DNA of 64,000 bases from Casuarius casuarius. Its lineage: Eukaryota; Chordata; Aves; Casuariiformes; Casuariidae. Where the stretch lies: contig PTFA01000275.1 of NCBI GenBank assembly GCA_003342895.1, forward strand, positions 682,001 to 746,000, in the 5' to 3' direction. Position numbers and translations under genes: made by a program. How positions within the stretch are numbered: the stretch's first letter is position 1; every line of letters starts with the position of its first letter. A model generated the notes under the pieces. It saw only the letters and a program-made list of their open reading frames with translations. It was not told the origin of the DNA and did no database searches. This document shows, piece by piece, positions 12,050-22,640 of the stretch.

Positions 12050-15000
12050 CCCTGTCTGCTAATATTTGCTATCTTTAGTCTGTTATTGGCCTTAAATGTG
12101 ATATATGTATCAAATTATTCAATGGAGAAGGCATTTAAATATTTAGACATCTAAAAGTTTTTGTCACAATAAATGAGGTACCTGTAGGCCTTCTCAGCCT
12201 AAGCCAATCCTAGTCTACCCTTGGTAGACTTTTTGTTTGGAAAGATTTTGTTTGTTTTTCTTCCATTGCTCAGTTAGAATTCAGTGTTTGATTTTTTCTA
12301 GTCACTAGTGTGATTTCTAAATCTAGGCCTTTGTGAGACCATCTGCTCACAGTTATTAAGCTTCCATCACTGACTCTTCTCACGTTCCTCATGTATTTCA
12401 TTGACAGTATGTCTAAACTAAAGTATCTGGGAGCATTGCTCATCCTCCAGGTACAATTTGAATCCTGCTTGCCCTGTAACTTCGTGTCAGGGTGATAGTC
12501 AGGTGCACAGTGTTCTCATTGCATTGTGATTTCCACTGGAAAAAAAATCTGAGAGTATATGCAAGTAAACCAACAGGTGCCCTCGGAAGCCAAGATTTAG
12601 GGGAGTATCGCAGAGTGGTCCTGCATTGAAACTGGTGGTATCTGGAGGACAATTCAACACAGAAGTCTCTGTGGTGCTGTAGGAGGTGAGTTATTTTGGT
12701 ATTCAAGCTATTTCTCGGAATATGTTTGTTTAGTTTGCTTTCTGCACTATGACATGAATTAAGGAGATATTATGACCTCTTCCAGAAAATTGGTCTGCTT
12801 TGATGTAACAGACCAGCTGGACTCTGTGTTGTGTTAGGAAGTCACTGATTTAACATCAGTAAGAAAAAAATATGAGTTTCCACTTTTTGCAACTCTGCTA
12901 TAACTGACTTTTAATGCCAGTGTCCCACTGATATTGTTTGTTACTGCACATTTTTAGAGGATTGGTATTAAAAGTTACTAGATAGTATTAAAGTATGCTA
13001 TAAATGATCACTCAGATCTTCAAGTATCCAGCATACAAGGTATATACTTACCAGTGGCATTTGCACACAGCATCATGCATGAGCAGAGTCTGTTTTTCAC
13101 ACAATAGGAGCTGGACATAATAAAGAGTGTGTGTTTTTTATGCAGGGCCTTTTGCAAATATAAGCTGCCCATTTGCATCCCTTCATGGGATTTAGTTCCA
13201 GAATCATAACTGCATTTCAGTTTTTTTGAATTCCAAACATTTACATATTTTTTAATTACCAAGTATAAGTTGCAGAAAAAAATATGTTTAACAACAGTAA
13301 GTTTTTTGAAGCTTATGTAATCTAAAAAGGGACACATGATTTGCATGCCAATTTTTGCCCAAAGCAAAATTTCGTGGATAGATTATGCAGCCCTAAAATA
13401 TGAGGATTATAATGGGAGCACTGAAATGATTCTAAGTACAGCAGTACAAACAGTGACCAATTACTATACAGTTTTACTATTTCAGTGCAAAAGAAATGTT
13501 CTAAAACTATCTAATTTGAAAATGCCAAGGCATATTACTATGGATCCAAATGCAGCTTTTTGGGTAATGTTGTAAGCTTTAAAGTCCTTTCCTTAATTGT
13601 GATAATTTAGAACAAATTAGAGAGCCGTTCCAGTGAGCTATGGTGTAGTCATTCACAGAGTTCTTAAAGCACTAAATCAAATACACGAACTAAATCTGCT
13701 GAGTATGAGGTTCTGTTATCTACCGTATTTGCTGGAGAACCGGAAAAATGGTAAGCCTGAAATTACTGTTTCAAACTCACTAAATTAACAGCAGAGCCCT
13801 TTATTGACCAAGGCCCACCTTCTTTTTCTATTGTCTACAATGACTGTAGCCTTATAAGCAAACTGCAACAAACAATGCATAACGTAGCACTTAAGAGGTA
13901 CACAGTCAAAATTCTGCATTTGCATAATTATAGGAAAATTAATGCCCTTAAGATTTTAAGGAGGGATCAATACCACATAATTGCCAACTATTCATTGATC
14001 CAACTTCATAACATTAATTATGAATCTATTTTCTTCCAACCATGATTGTCTTATGTAACCAAAGGTATAACAGATACATAATTATTATTTTTCTCAGGTA
14101 TTTCTGAGTGACGACAAAGGTTTTCTGTTACAACAGAGGAGAATGAGAGAAAAAGGGGGCAGAATCACTTTTATGAGTGCTGTTGTCACTCATATCATGA
14201 CACTCAAAGAAAATCACTCAGTTTAGTTTATAATACCCTAACAGAACACATTACTCTCTGGAATACTTTGAAGCTCAAATGAAAATGTAAGGCTGAAAAG
14301 TAGTTGAACTAAAGAAGAGAAAATATAAGAAAAGTGCTCATGTACAGCACCTTTGTGTGTGGACTTATCTGGGGTAGACAGATGGAAAAGGAAAGGAGAA
14401 CTGGAATGCTTAGTCCCTACAGTTTATGACTCCTAGTTCATTTGTAATTTGTGGGTGTTCAGTAGGCCTGAGCAAATCTCCATACCTGACTGGGCTGGAC
14501 AAACACCCTAACTATAATACAGCCTGAGAGAGTCAGGTTCACCAGAAAAACTGTTGGCATTCAGTTGCATAAACATGGTCACTATTTGTTATAATGTTAG
14601 ATACTAAATCGACGCTTGCCTCTTCAAAATGTTATGGATCTTCTGTAGGGCTCATGTCCTATCTGTCTGCCTCATGCAAAAGTCTCAGGTGTTCTAGGGC
14701 ATCTAAACAGTACTAGTTTTTTTTTTCTGTTTAGGCAACTAAACCCCAGCTGTGCAGAGACCATCTATGAACAGTAAATTCAGGCTGCATTGTAACTACT
14801 GCACATCTGCCAAGTAGCCCAAGTATAGGACATCTTCATGAGCATGCTACTTATGTTAGACTGTAGTGTATGTCAGCACAAGCTTTTTGTACTGGACTTC
14901 CTGACAGAAAAAAAAAGAGAGCATGTTTGTCATATCCTGTGATTGTTTCCAGAATTTACACAGTCCCTCATTGGTACCATAGCTGCGTCTGTCCCTGAAG

Positions 15001-15860
15001 TTTATCTTTTCATATTCAGTTGTTACCTACGGATAAAGTTGATATTATTGACACTTTGAATAACATTATTATTACTATTTTAGCAATAAAACTACTGCTA
15101 ACATTAATATAACATTGCTATAACACAACCAATTTGTTTGCATAACTTTCTAAAGTTGGCACTTCCTGGTTTATGCACTGTGTAAACAATGAGCAAATTC
15201 TGAGCAATATTTGTTTAAGTCTTTTCTTTTCCATAGTCTATAGAGTAATATGACTGATCTCGGTATTTACTCCATGAAAACCTTCTTTTTTTATTGACTT
15301 AAACTTGTTTATTTGCAAGTGTGATATTCTAAAGTCAAGTCTATATTTTGACTGGTAGAAATGCCAATGAGGTTGATAAGAAAAATAAGAAGTAAGATGA
15401 GAACATATTCATTTTTCAGAATGACAGACTGATTAGGTCATTGTCACCAAGCAAGCATAGCCAAACACCAAAAAAAAAAAAGCAGAATAAAAAGTAGAGG
15501 GAAGAAAAAGTATGGGGAACAAATAGACTGTAGCACTGTTGTCCCTTCAGGCTATCAGAATGTTATCCTCCTGAGGAAGCTGATTTCACTGGACAGCTGT
15601 AGGAGGGAAACTGTGTCCCATACTGGAAGTTGGTTTTGTTCGTTTATTATTTTTTATGGTTTGAAAATTACTAAAAGAACAGGCCTAGATGGAAACGTGG
15701 ATAATGTCAGATATATCTTTAAGGCTGAAGGAACAGAAGTTAAAGATTCAGTGATATTAGTATTCTCCAGATTTAGAATTCCAGCATGTGAGCCTGCCTT
15801 CAGTCTTCTCCTTTCATAATCCTCCACATCTAGTGCTGTTGTACTAATAATATTAAATGG
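12050..15860. other. Unique AT-rich non-coding DNA
   Basis: No gene is supported. The longest open frame is 115 codons on the minus strand (13020-13367). It has no motif I recognise, and its composition is typical of chance frames in AT-rich DNA. Segment 13960-14060 contains several ATTAAT/CATTAAT words but is otherwise unremarkable. No transposon is recognised. Confidence 0.55.
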
Positions 15861-16006
15861 TATATTCCTGCCTAGTCATTTTAGTATCTGTTGACGGACC
15901 TGCAATCCATGAATTTGTCTAATTCCTTTTTGAACTGGATGATAATATCTGCCTCCCATTACACCTGTGACAACAATTTACAGAAGTTCAGTACCTTATA
16001 AAAAAA

Positions 16007-16052
16007 TACTTTAAACTGTACTTTAAACCTGCTTTAAATGTACTTTAAACTG
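16007..16052. repeat. Short internal tandem expansion (TACTTTAAACTG)
   Basis: The 12-mer TACTTTAAACTG appears at 16007-16018 and again exactly at 16041-16052, with two degenerate copies between. It lies inside the CR1 3' region and looks like a local slippage expansion of a TTTAAACCTGC-type element sequence. Confidence 0.75.
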
Positions 16053-16139
16053 ATCACCTAATAGTTTTACTAACTGCCAACTACTTCTTGTATTGAGGCA
16101 TTTGGTGACCAACAGCTACTTCTTGCACACTGGCTGAGG

Positions 16140-16835
16140 ATTGCTGCCAATCACAAACCATATCTGATGAATGAGGAAAAATTTTTGGCCTAGGTAGTTT
16201 TTGAAGGGGTGAGCAGATGGGAGGGCAAATAGGTCTTCCAACTTACCAAAACACTTCCAAGCACAATACACACCATGTCACCAATGGTGTGACTTTATTA
16301 TCAGCAGCTACAGGATACATCAAATATAATGTGTCCACTAGAATTAAAAAAAAAAAAAAATGCAATTAATCAAGATTTATTTAGATTTTGCACATCACCA
16401 TAGGGAAGTCTTAGTTCTTGTGTTGTTTCTTAGGTCCTTGTACTGTTCCTTAATACTGTTAGGTCAGGACCTATTTTTCTATTTTCTACTTTCTTCTCTC
16501 TTATTGGTCACTCTTTATAAGCTCCAAGGTGCCACGTAGAACTAATTTCTCCTCTCAATTCAGGAGCTTTATCATACCCACCACAGGCAGTAAAATGTTC
16601 CTCACATTTCAACCTACTTGTGTTTTTCTTCAGAACCTTCATAATCTATTTTATATTATCACCAAAGTAGGTTCAAGATAAGTAACCCATAATTGGACAG
16701 TATTTTGTCCATTCCTTAATGACAATTACTATTTGATCGGGTGATTTGGGGAGCCTCCAATGCTACCTGAATAATGACTCCCACTGATTCTGCCAAATGT
16801 ATTTGTAACCTAAGATGTGATTTGAAAAGAATTAT
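16140..16835. mobile_element. Possible unclassified insertion nested in CR1
   Basis: The flanks on both sides match one CR1 copy, but this block has no CR1 landmark. It includes a 15-base A-run near 16346-16360. I recognise no family and cannot fix target-site duplications. The alternative is that the CR1 sequence here has simply diverged past recognition, but the length excess of some 600-700 bases argues against that. Confidence 0.35.
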
Positions 16836-17060
16836 TCATCTATGACTGACTCCATGATTTTGTAAGCTTCAGTCATACTCTCCCAGCCTTTTCTTCTCCG
16901 AATTGAAAATGCTCTCCTTTGTTACTTCATAAGGCACCTGCTCCATCCCTGTGGTCTTGTCTGTTGCCTTTTTCAGTACTTTTCTTATTCTACTGTGGCC
17001 TTTTTGAACCACAGACACCAGAAATGCACAGAGTACTCAAGGTACAGGTACACTGAAGTT

Positions 17061-17450
17061 TTACATATGAACAAAATGTTGTTCTTTTCTTATTCTTAAT
17101 ATAGCACACCCAAATTTTTTGTTCTTTTTTGACTGCCACTGCCAATTACACCAATGATTTAAGAGCACTGCCAGGTTCTTCTGGACTTCCTTAGCATAAG
17201 CATGGTATTTTGCTAAATTGAAGAGCTTAGTATCATGCACTAAGTTGGGAATTTTGCTATTCATGCACTTTTCTTTGTTGCTGATGATGTTTAATAGAAT
17301 TGATCCCAGCATCAGTGGCTGGAGAATCTCCTTGCTGACTTCTCTGTAATTTGTTTCCTGTCTTTTAACCATCTTTCGGTTCATAAAAGAACCTTTCCTC
17401 CAATCCTCTGTCAAAGCCTTTTGGTGTATAACCTTGTCAAAGCCTTTTAT
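17061..17450 (-). pseudogene. CR1 reverse-transcriptase palm fragment
   Basis: This minus-strand open stretch encodes the central-to-C-terminal part of a non-LTR reverse transcriptase, which copies element RNA into DNA at the target site. Motif A survives as AFDKVIH at about 17430-17450. Further on are LMLGSILLNI, the relict of the PQGSVLGPxLF block, and NSKIPNLVHDTKLF, the relict of the (F/Y)ADDTKLF active site, at about 17222-17263. The first catalytic Asp of the ADD triad reads His (VHD at 17232-17240), which would abolish activity. The ELQKDLAxL-like block follows as EVQKNLAVLLNHW. About 130 residues remain of a protein that is usually near 900. Confidence 0.8.
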
Positions 17451-17629
17451 AAAATGTGTGGAAGATAAGTGAAAGAAAAAGGAAGGTTACGTGAGCAGTG
17501 GAAAAATAATGGAGCTGTACAGGGTTATGAAAGTGAGGACTACACATATATCATAATTCTTTCCACAACTGTTGCAAACCTGCAAAGAATATGCGGCAAG
17601 ATTATTCTAAACACTTACATCAAAAGCTG

Positions 17630-17960
17630 CAGTTTGTAAAATTTAAGTTCATTTAAAATAATTCTTTTGAAATAAAGGGACAAACAAATCACTGAGATAT
17701 TTCACAATCTATTTACTTAAAAATAATTTGATTTTTAATGCATAAATATTGTATTTGGTAGGATTAATTCATTACACAACTGTGGGATGACCAGCATTTT
17801 ATTGTAAGTTGATTACTGTCATTTATTTCAATTGCAGGAAAACGAAACAAAACAAAAAAGCAATTAAACATCAGTTGCTGAAATCAAGTGTTAATTGACT
17901 GAAGTTATAAAGGGATTATATGGTGCTGCACAGAATATGTATTTAATCAGAAACAAAATA
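17630..17960. promoter_or_regulatory. Candidate conserved non-coding element
   Basis: This stretch has repeated homeodomain-type words (TTAATTGACT, CAATTAAAC, GGATTAATTC), no homopolymer decay apart from one short A-rich patch, and no open frame. That style is common in vertebrate conserved non-coding elements. It is a judgement of texture only and cannot be confirmed without alignment to other genomes. Confidence 0.2.
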
Positions 17961-20631
17961 GCTTACAGTGAAATGGCTAACTGTAATTTTTTTAAATATT
18001 AGGTATGATATTAAAACAAAATGCTGGGTATAAAAAAGATGCAAGGGAGAATTTAAGTATCCAGCTGGCATTATAGGTGCCTATGACTACAGTTACAGCT
18101 TTTCATTCAACTGATTATTGAAACTCTGCATTTCTGATATCAAACTACTGTAGATGTAGGAAAGGATTTGCTTTCTTCAGGCTGTCCTGATGTGCTAAAA
18201 TCACCCTTAAATCTACTCAGAATTCCTTTGCTAATCCTGCCCCTATGATCAATCCAGAAACTCTTCAGAACATCTTTATTAATTTGGGCTCCCTAAAACA
18301 TGTCACTTGTGCGAAAGTTATGACTCTCTTAGGCTCAGTAGTTAAAGCTGTCACCCAGCATGCGAAACTCCTTTCTCTGTTATCCTTGGGTGGGCATATG
18401 CCAGTTGAAAATTACCCTATAACCCAATGAGACAGCCACTCATCCCAGAGAGGTGTATAGAAGAAGAGAAGTTGGTCCCTGCTTCCTACTTTTCCACTCA
18501 GCACAGCCAAACCAGTGTTTTGATTCTTCTCATGGAGTGTTGCAGCCAGAAGTAGATTACTACTTCTTCACTCTCCTCTTGTTCGTAATTTGACTCTTTC
18601 AAATTACATGCCTTCAAGTGTAAAGTGTTCTGAACTACTTTATTTCACCCCTTCAAAGTAAGAAATGTGAATTTGACTCTCAGTTATAAAAGGGATGGGC
18701 GATCTTCCTCCTATGACCTTCTCTTAAAATAAAATATTCATGCAATTTTCTGTACTCACAAGAATATCTTAGATGGCCGAGGATAAGAAAATTTTTATGT
18801 CTGAATCTCATTCCTGCCAGTACATCTATACTAACAAATAGTGCCATGAAGTTCAGGTATTGGAATCTATCATTTTTAGTCATCCCCTGGTTGTCTTTCA
18901 GGTCTATCCAAGACAAATCAGTTCTGGAGAGAACTAGAGCTAAGCCTTGGATTCAAGGATTGGGCCTTGGCCCTCTTTATTTATGAAGACATAGTCCTCT
19001 GTGTCTGAACTAGCACTACAGTGACGTATCTAAGTTTTCACATTGCCAATTCCCTACTAACTAATATAGACATCTTTCTGCCTACTTAACTGGCTATCAT
19101 GAATTCCCGTAATTGCACAGGTAAGTCCCTCCTTTTATTTTATAATGAAAGTGCCACTTCTAGAAGTGCCTAGCTAAGGAACCTAATTTTTATCCATCAC
19201 TTTGACAGAATCACAAAAAAGTAACCTCTTACTTGATCTAGCCCTTAAGCCAGATTTTCAAATATATTGTATAGACTAACTACTATTCGCATGCCTTTAA
19301 ACATCTTGTCCTTGCTCCTTATAGAGTTCAGAACCTAAAAAGACTGAATTAGTTGAGATTTTGTTGAGACAAGATAAACAGATGCTAGAAAGGAGGGGAA
19401 GATGAATAGTTATCTGTATTTGAAACAACCACTTTCCATTTGACGTGAAGAATCAAAGATGGGCACAGTCTCTAGTTTTTGAATTTTTTTGGAACTTATA
19501 TTGGCATCAGTAATGCAGATTTCTCTTTCCATTCTCTTATCCATGCATTCCTTGCCCCTCAGTTGCCTTAATATGATGTAATACCTAAAGGCTGTGTGGA
19601 AACTTCAAGAAATATCATCATTTTATAACTTTGCTTTGTCACGTGCAGGAATATTTAACTTCTGCTCTCTGGAGCTTGCATCAGATTTCTTTCTTACAAA
19701 CCACCTGTCACAGAGTGAGCTGACATGAAAAAGATGAGCCAACCCAGTTAATTTTTAGATTAAAATATTTGGGAGCTGGCAAAAAGAAAAAAAAAGAATG
19801 TTAGTGGTGGAGTTATATAACCTGGAATTTATTTGACTTGTTGATACCAAGTTACTCTTTTAATTAACATTCCTATTAAAAATTTCATAAAAGAGATCAT
19901 GTACTGAATACCACTGAGATTAGTTCAGCACCTTCCAGTTTTATGAGTATTTTTTCCCCTGGAATAAAGAGTCTGGGCCAAATGGCAGAACTGGAACTGC
20001 TGCTGCTTCTAGATCTATAGATAAAATTAAGAAATCACTGGCCAATTGTGTCAACCACAGTGCTCACACAGTGCTTTTGGGAGTGCTAACTCTAGCAAAA
20101 AAAGGGGTTTCTATTTTTCTTTTTAGTGTGTAAAATTGGGTTAAATCCAGTTTCTATTAAAAGCTGTCAGACATGAAGCGCAAACTCTCAGAGCTTGGTA
20201 TTGAGCCAAAATAGACGGCTCATCACTTTCTCACTTCCATTACTCATATGAGAGAAAAATACCACAGCCACCCAAATGGAAAAGAAAAGCAAGTTACTAG
20301 CATCAGAAAACATGCAGCAAATTGTGACAATATGCTGATACAGAAGTAATTTCAAGGTTAAATGCTCCTTGTTGTGGATGTTCCATTTATATTATGTTTA
20401 GGCAGTTTTGCTTAGTGCTGGACTATACATTTAAAACAATAAACTATTAATTTTCATAGGAAATCTAATAATACTTCAGAGGTATCCATTTACTTCAAAA
20501 AGAGGGGAAATGGGTCTAAGCTGTCCAGCTCAGATGTATGCATCTAATTACTAACATCTATTTTTTTACATACTGAATCACACGCTTCTTAGCTACATTT
20601 ATTTTTTGACTGAAGGCTATAGGAATTCCTG

Positions 20632-20654
20632 AAAAAAAAAATATATATATATAT
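20632..20654. repeat. A-run joined to (TA)n
   Basis: Ten A residues lead into a (TA)n stretch that fades into AT-rich sequence. It is a simple repeat. Confidence 0.85.
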
Positions 20655-21157
20655 AAAATATAAATAATGTCATTTGGTTTCATTACATGTAAAACAAATT
20701 TTTTTCAGACCGATTGCATTCTATGTTGAAATTACAAATTTGATTTACAAATTCAGCTGTTTCAATCAACATACAGTTAGAATGTTTAAAGGTATGAGTT
20801 TTATAGCTATGCCACATTGTGATTTGAAATTTTAGAACCATTTGATATTAATAATAAGTATGCCTGTCAATAGAAGATCATCAGCAAATGATGACAATAA
20901 TTTGGCTTTATGGGAATGCAAAAGCACTAATGGTATTTATCTTCTTCACTGAGAATATTTTAAATACATGTATAAAATTACTGAACAGCAACAACTGAAA
21001 TTTAAGCCACATCTGTTGCAGAGGAAGAAAGACTATACATGGCAACAGTAATATCTTAAACCAGGAAAATGTATTTGCAGCAATCTAAGACATTACTGTG
21101 CCCCATCTGCTTCATCCTCCTCCTATAGGTAACAACCTGTACAGTTGAGGCAGAGGG

Positions 21158-21174
21158 AAAAAAAAAAAAAAAAA
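21158..21174. repeat. A17 homopolymer
   Basis: A run of 17 A residues. No retroposed gene or SINE is recognised immediately upstream of it. Confidence 0.9.
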
Positions 21175-21309
21175 GATATTTTCATCTCAAATCACTGTTG
21201 CCTGAGACATTAATACAAAGACCCAGTGAAAGCTTTTCTTCAAGAATTTGCACCAGGCATCTGAGATATGGACAGATTTTTGCAAACCTTTTCAGGCTTC
21301 CCAGGTTTA

Positions 21310-21580
21310 GACTGTTCTGCCCTTTCATTAACACCAGCTCTGCCCTGTGACGTCACTGCTGAGTTTAGCATTCTGCAGAAGGTTTGGCCAAGTTTGTGAC
21401 AGTCAGTTGCATAGCAGTTGTCCTTGATTCATAACTGAACCAGCATTCATGGTGAAAGTTTCTGTGTATTCGAAAAATATTGCTGATTCTGTCTTGTCAT
21501 TTAATATGGAGCAGGTGATGAAGATAGAAGGAACTTAAAAAAGCAATCTGCAGTCTTTTGTCAGCACTCATGACTCATTA
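21310..21580. promoter_or_regulatory. Candidate regulatory cluster (CRE, NFI half-site pair, AP-1)
   Basis: A perfect CRE palindrome, TGACGTCA, lies at 21348-21355. A palindromic TTGGCCAA (NFI-like) lies at 21384-21391, and an AP-1 word, TGACTCA, at 21571-21577. The surrounding DNA is less AT-rich than its neighbours. A CpG-containing CRE that survives in CpG-poor DNA is suggestive of selection. There is no CpG island and no TATA/initiator arrangement I can define, so an enhancer is more likely than a promoter. The function is inferred. Confidence 0.3.
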
Positions 21581-21779
21581 GTAAACAGCAAAGTCTTCCT
21601 TTGAGGAAAACGAATTCCAAAGGGTTTTGTGGTATTACCTTCGAGTTTTTAAGAACACTTTTGTCTAAGATTATACCACAGGCTGTCCTAATGAATCAGC
21701 ACACTCAGCACACTTGCATCATCTTTAATGATTGAATAAAGATTCTTATTCTCCTTCTAATGAAAAACAATATATTCCA

Positions 21780-22640
21780 TTATAGCAGTTCTTTTGGTAT
21801 TCATGACTGCCAGTGCCAGAAACTCTTTGCCTCCATGTTTGTCACATGGCAGCCATGGTGCTGGCTCTCGATACATTCAGCGCCTCTTACCCACACACAC
21901 ACTACACCATGTTTCATCACCGGGGGTGATGACAGTTGATCAGTTAGCATGGGTGTGGTTATGCCAGGGAAGTAGATGAGTCTTGGCTTAATTAAAATAC
22001 TTATTTTGTTAATTAAGATTAATAAGACAATAATAACTAAAATTATAAAATAAAATAAAATCATAACAACGAATAACAATAATGACTAAAGCAATGTTAC
22101 TGAAGAAAATACTACCTAAATAACAGCAAAAAACAATAGTAACACAACAGATGCACACACATACCCCTCACTCATGCATGACCAATTACAGTTATCTGTT
22201 CTCTACAGCCTCTGCCATAGCAACACCAGCGGAGTTATGCTCCCACCTCCGGCCACAGGTGACTGGTTGGAGAGTACCTGTTTTGGCTCAAATCATTGAC
22301 AAGGCTGAGGTTGTGCTGACTGTGGTCCAGCTCCTGGTACAACAAGTAGCTTACTGCATCCCAGGTCCAGCAACAAGCATGAGGCTCCAATACTTCCTCA
22401 TTTGAGGCAAGCCGTCCTCATCTGACACTGCTTCTGCACAGTAGTAGGGCTGACGATCACCGTTCCTCCAGGATCCTTGGAGAATTTCCCTCTACCACTA
22501 CACACATCTCACGCCTCTCACTTACTGTCACTGTCTCTCTTACACACACACACTTCCATATAGCAATTGCTGTACCCACATTTGTCTCTGGCAAGGTCAC
22601 GGTGCCAGGAGAAGGCTGTGTAGACCACTACAAGAGGTTA
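21780..22640 (-). mobile_element. Unclassified LTR-like / repeat-like block
   Basis: The block departs from its surroundings. 21790-21970 and 22150-22620 are GC-richer with several CpGs, and they flank a very AT-rich core (21985-22140). On the minus strand the core reads as repeated TTATTTTATTTTAT-like T-rich sequence followed by TTAATTAA, a texture I associate with avian endogenous-retrovirus LTRs. No TG...CA termini, primer-binding site or retroviral protein motif was found. An old LTR fragment on the minus strand is my best guess. An unrelated repeat is also possible. Confidence 0.25.

Larger units (their letters stand above)
15870..17450 (-). mobile_element. Degraded CR1/L3-type LINE with RT remnant, probably interrupted
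   Basis: Read on the minus strand, this is the last part of a CR1-family LINE. The 3' terminal region (15870-16115) carries the inverse of CATGAATTTGTCTAATTCCT and the inverse of a CACCAAATG landmark. Segment 16845-17060 matches the region just after the RT, with inverse landmarks of the gaatactctgtgcatttctgg and ataaaatcatg type. Segment 17061-17450 encodes RT palm remnants. Between the parts lie about 700 bases (about 16140-16835) where I expect under 100, so a second insertion seems to sit inside the copy. The element is dead: frames are broken and a catalytic Asp is lost. The family call is from recalled motifs. Confidence 0.8.
17455..21300. other. Unique AT-rich non-coding DNA
   Basis: No gene is supported and no transposon is recognised. 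Segment 18170-18560 is a little richer in GC and unclassified. A CACAG/GTAAGT donor-like word occurs at about 19120, close after a TACTAAC word, but no open exon is bounded by them. An A/TA tract lies at 20632-20654 and a 17-base A-run at 21158-21174. Confidence 0.55.

Noticed and set aside
13020..13367. Minus-strand open frame of 115 codons.
   Set aside because: The composition is rich in Lys, Cys, Ser and Tyr as expected from AT-rich DNA. No motif or paired splice sites are seen.
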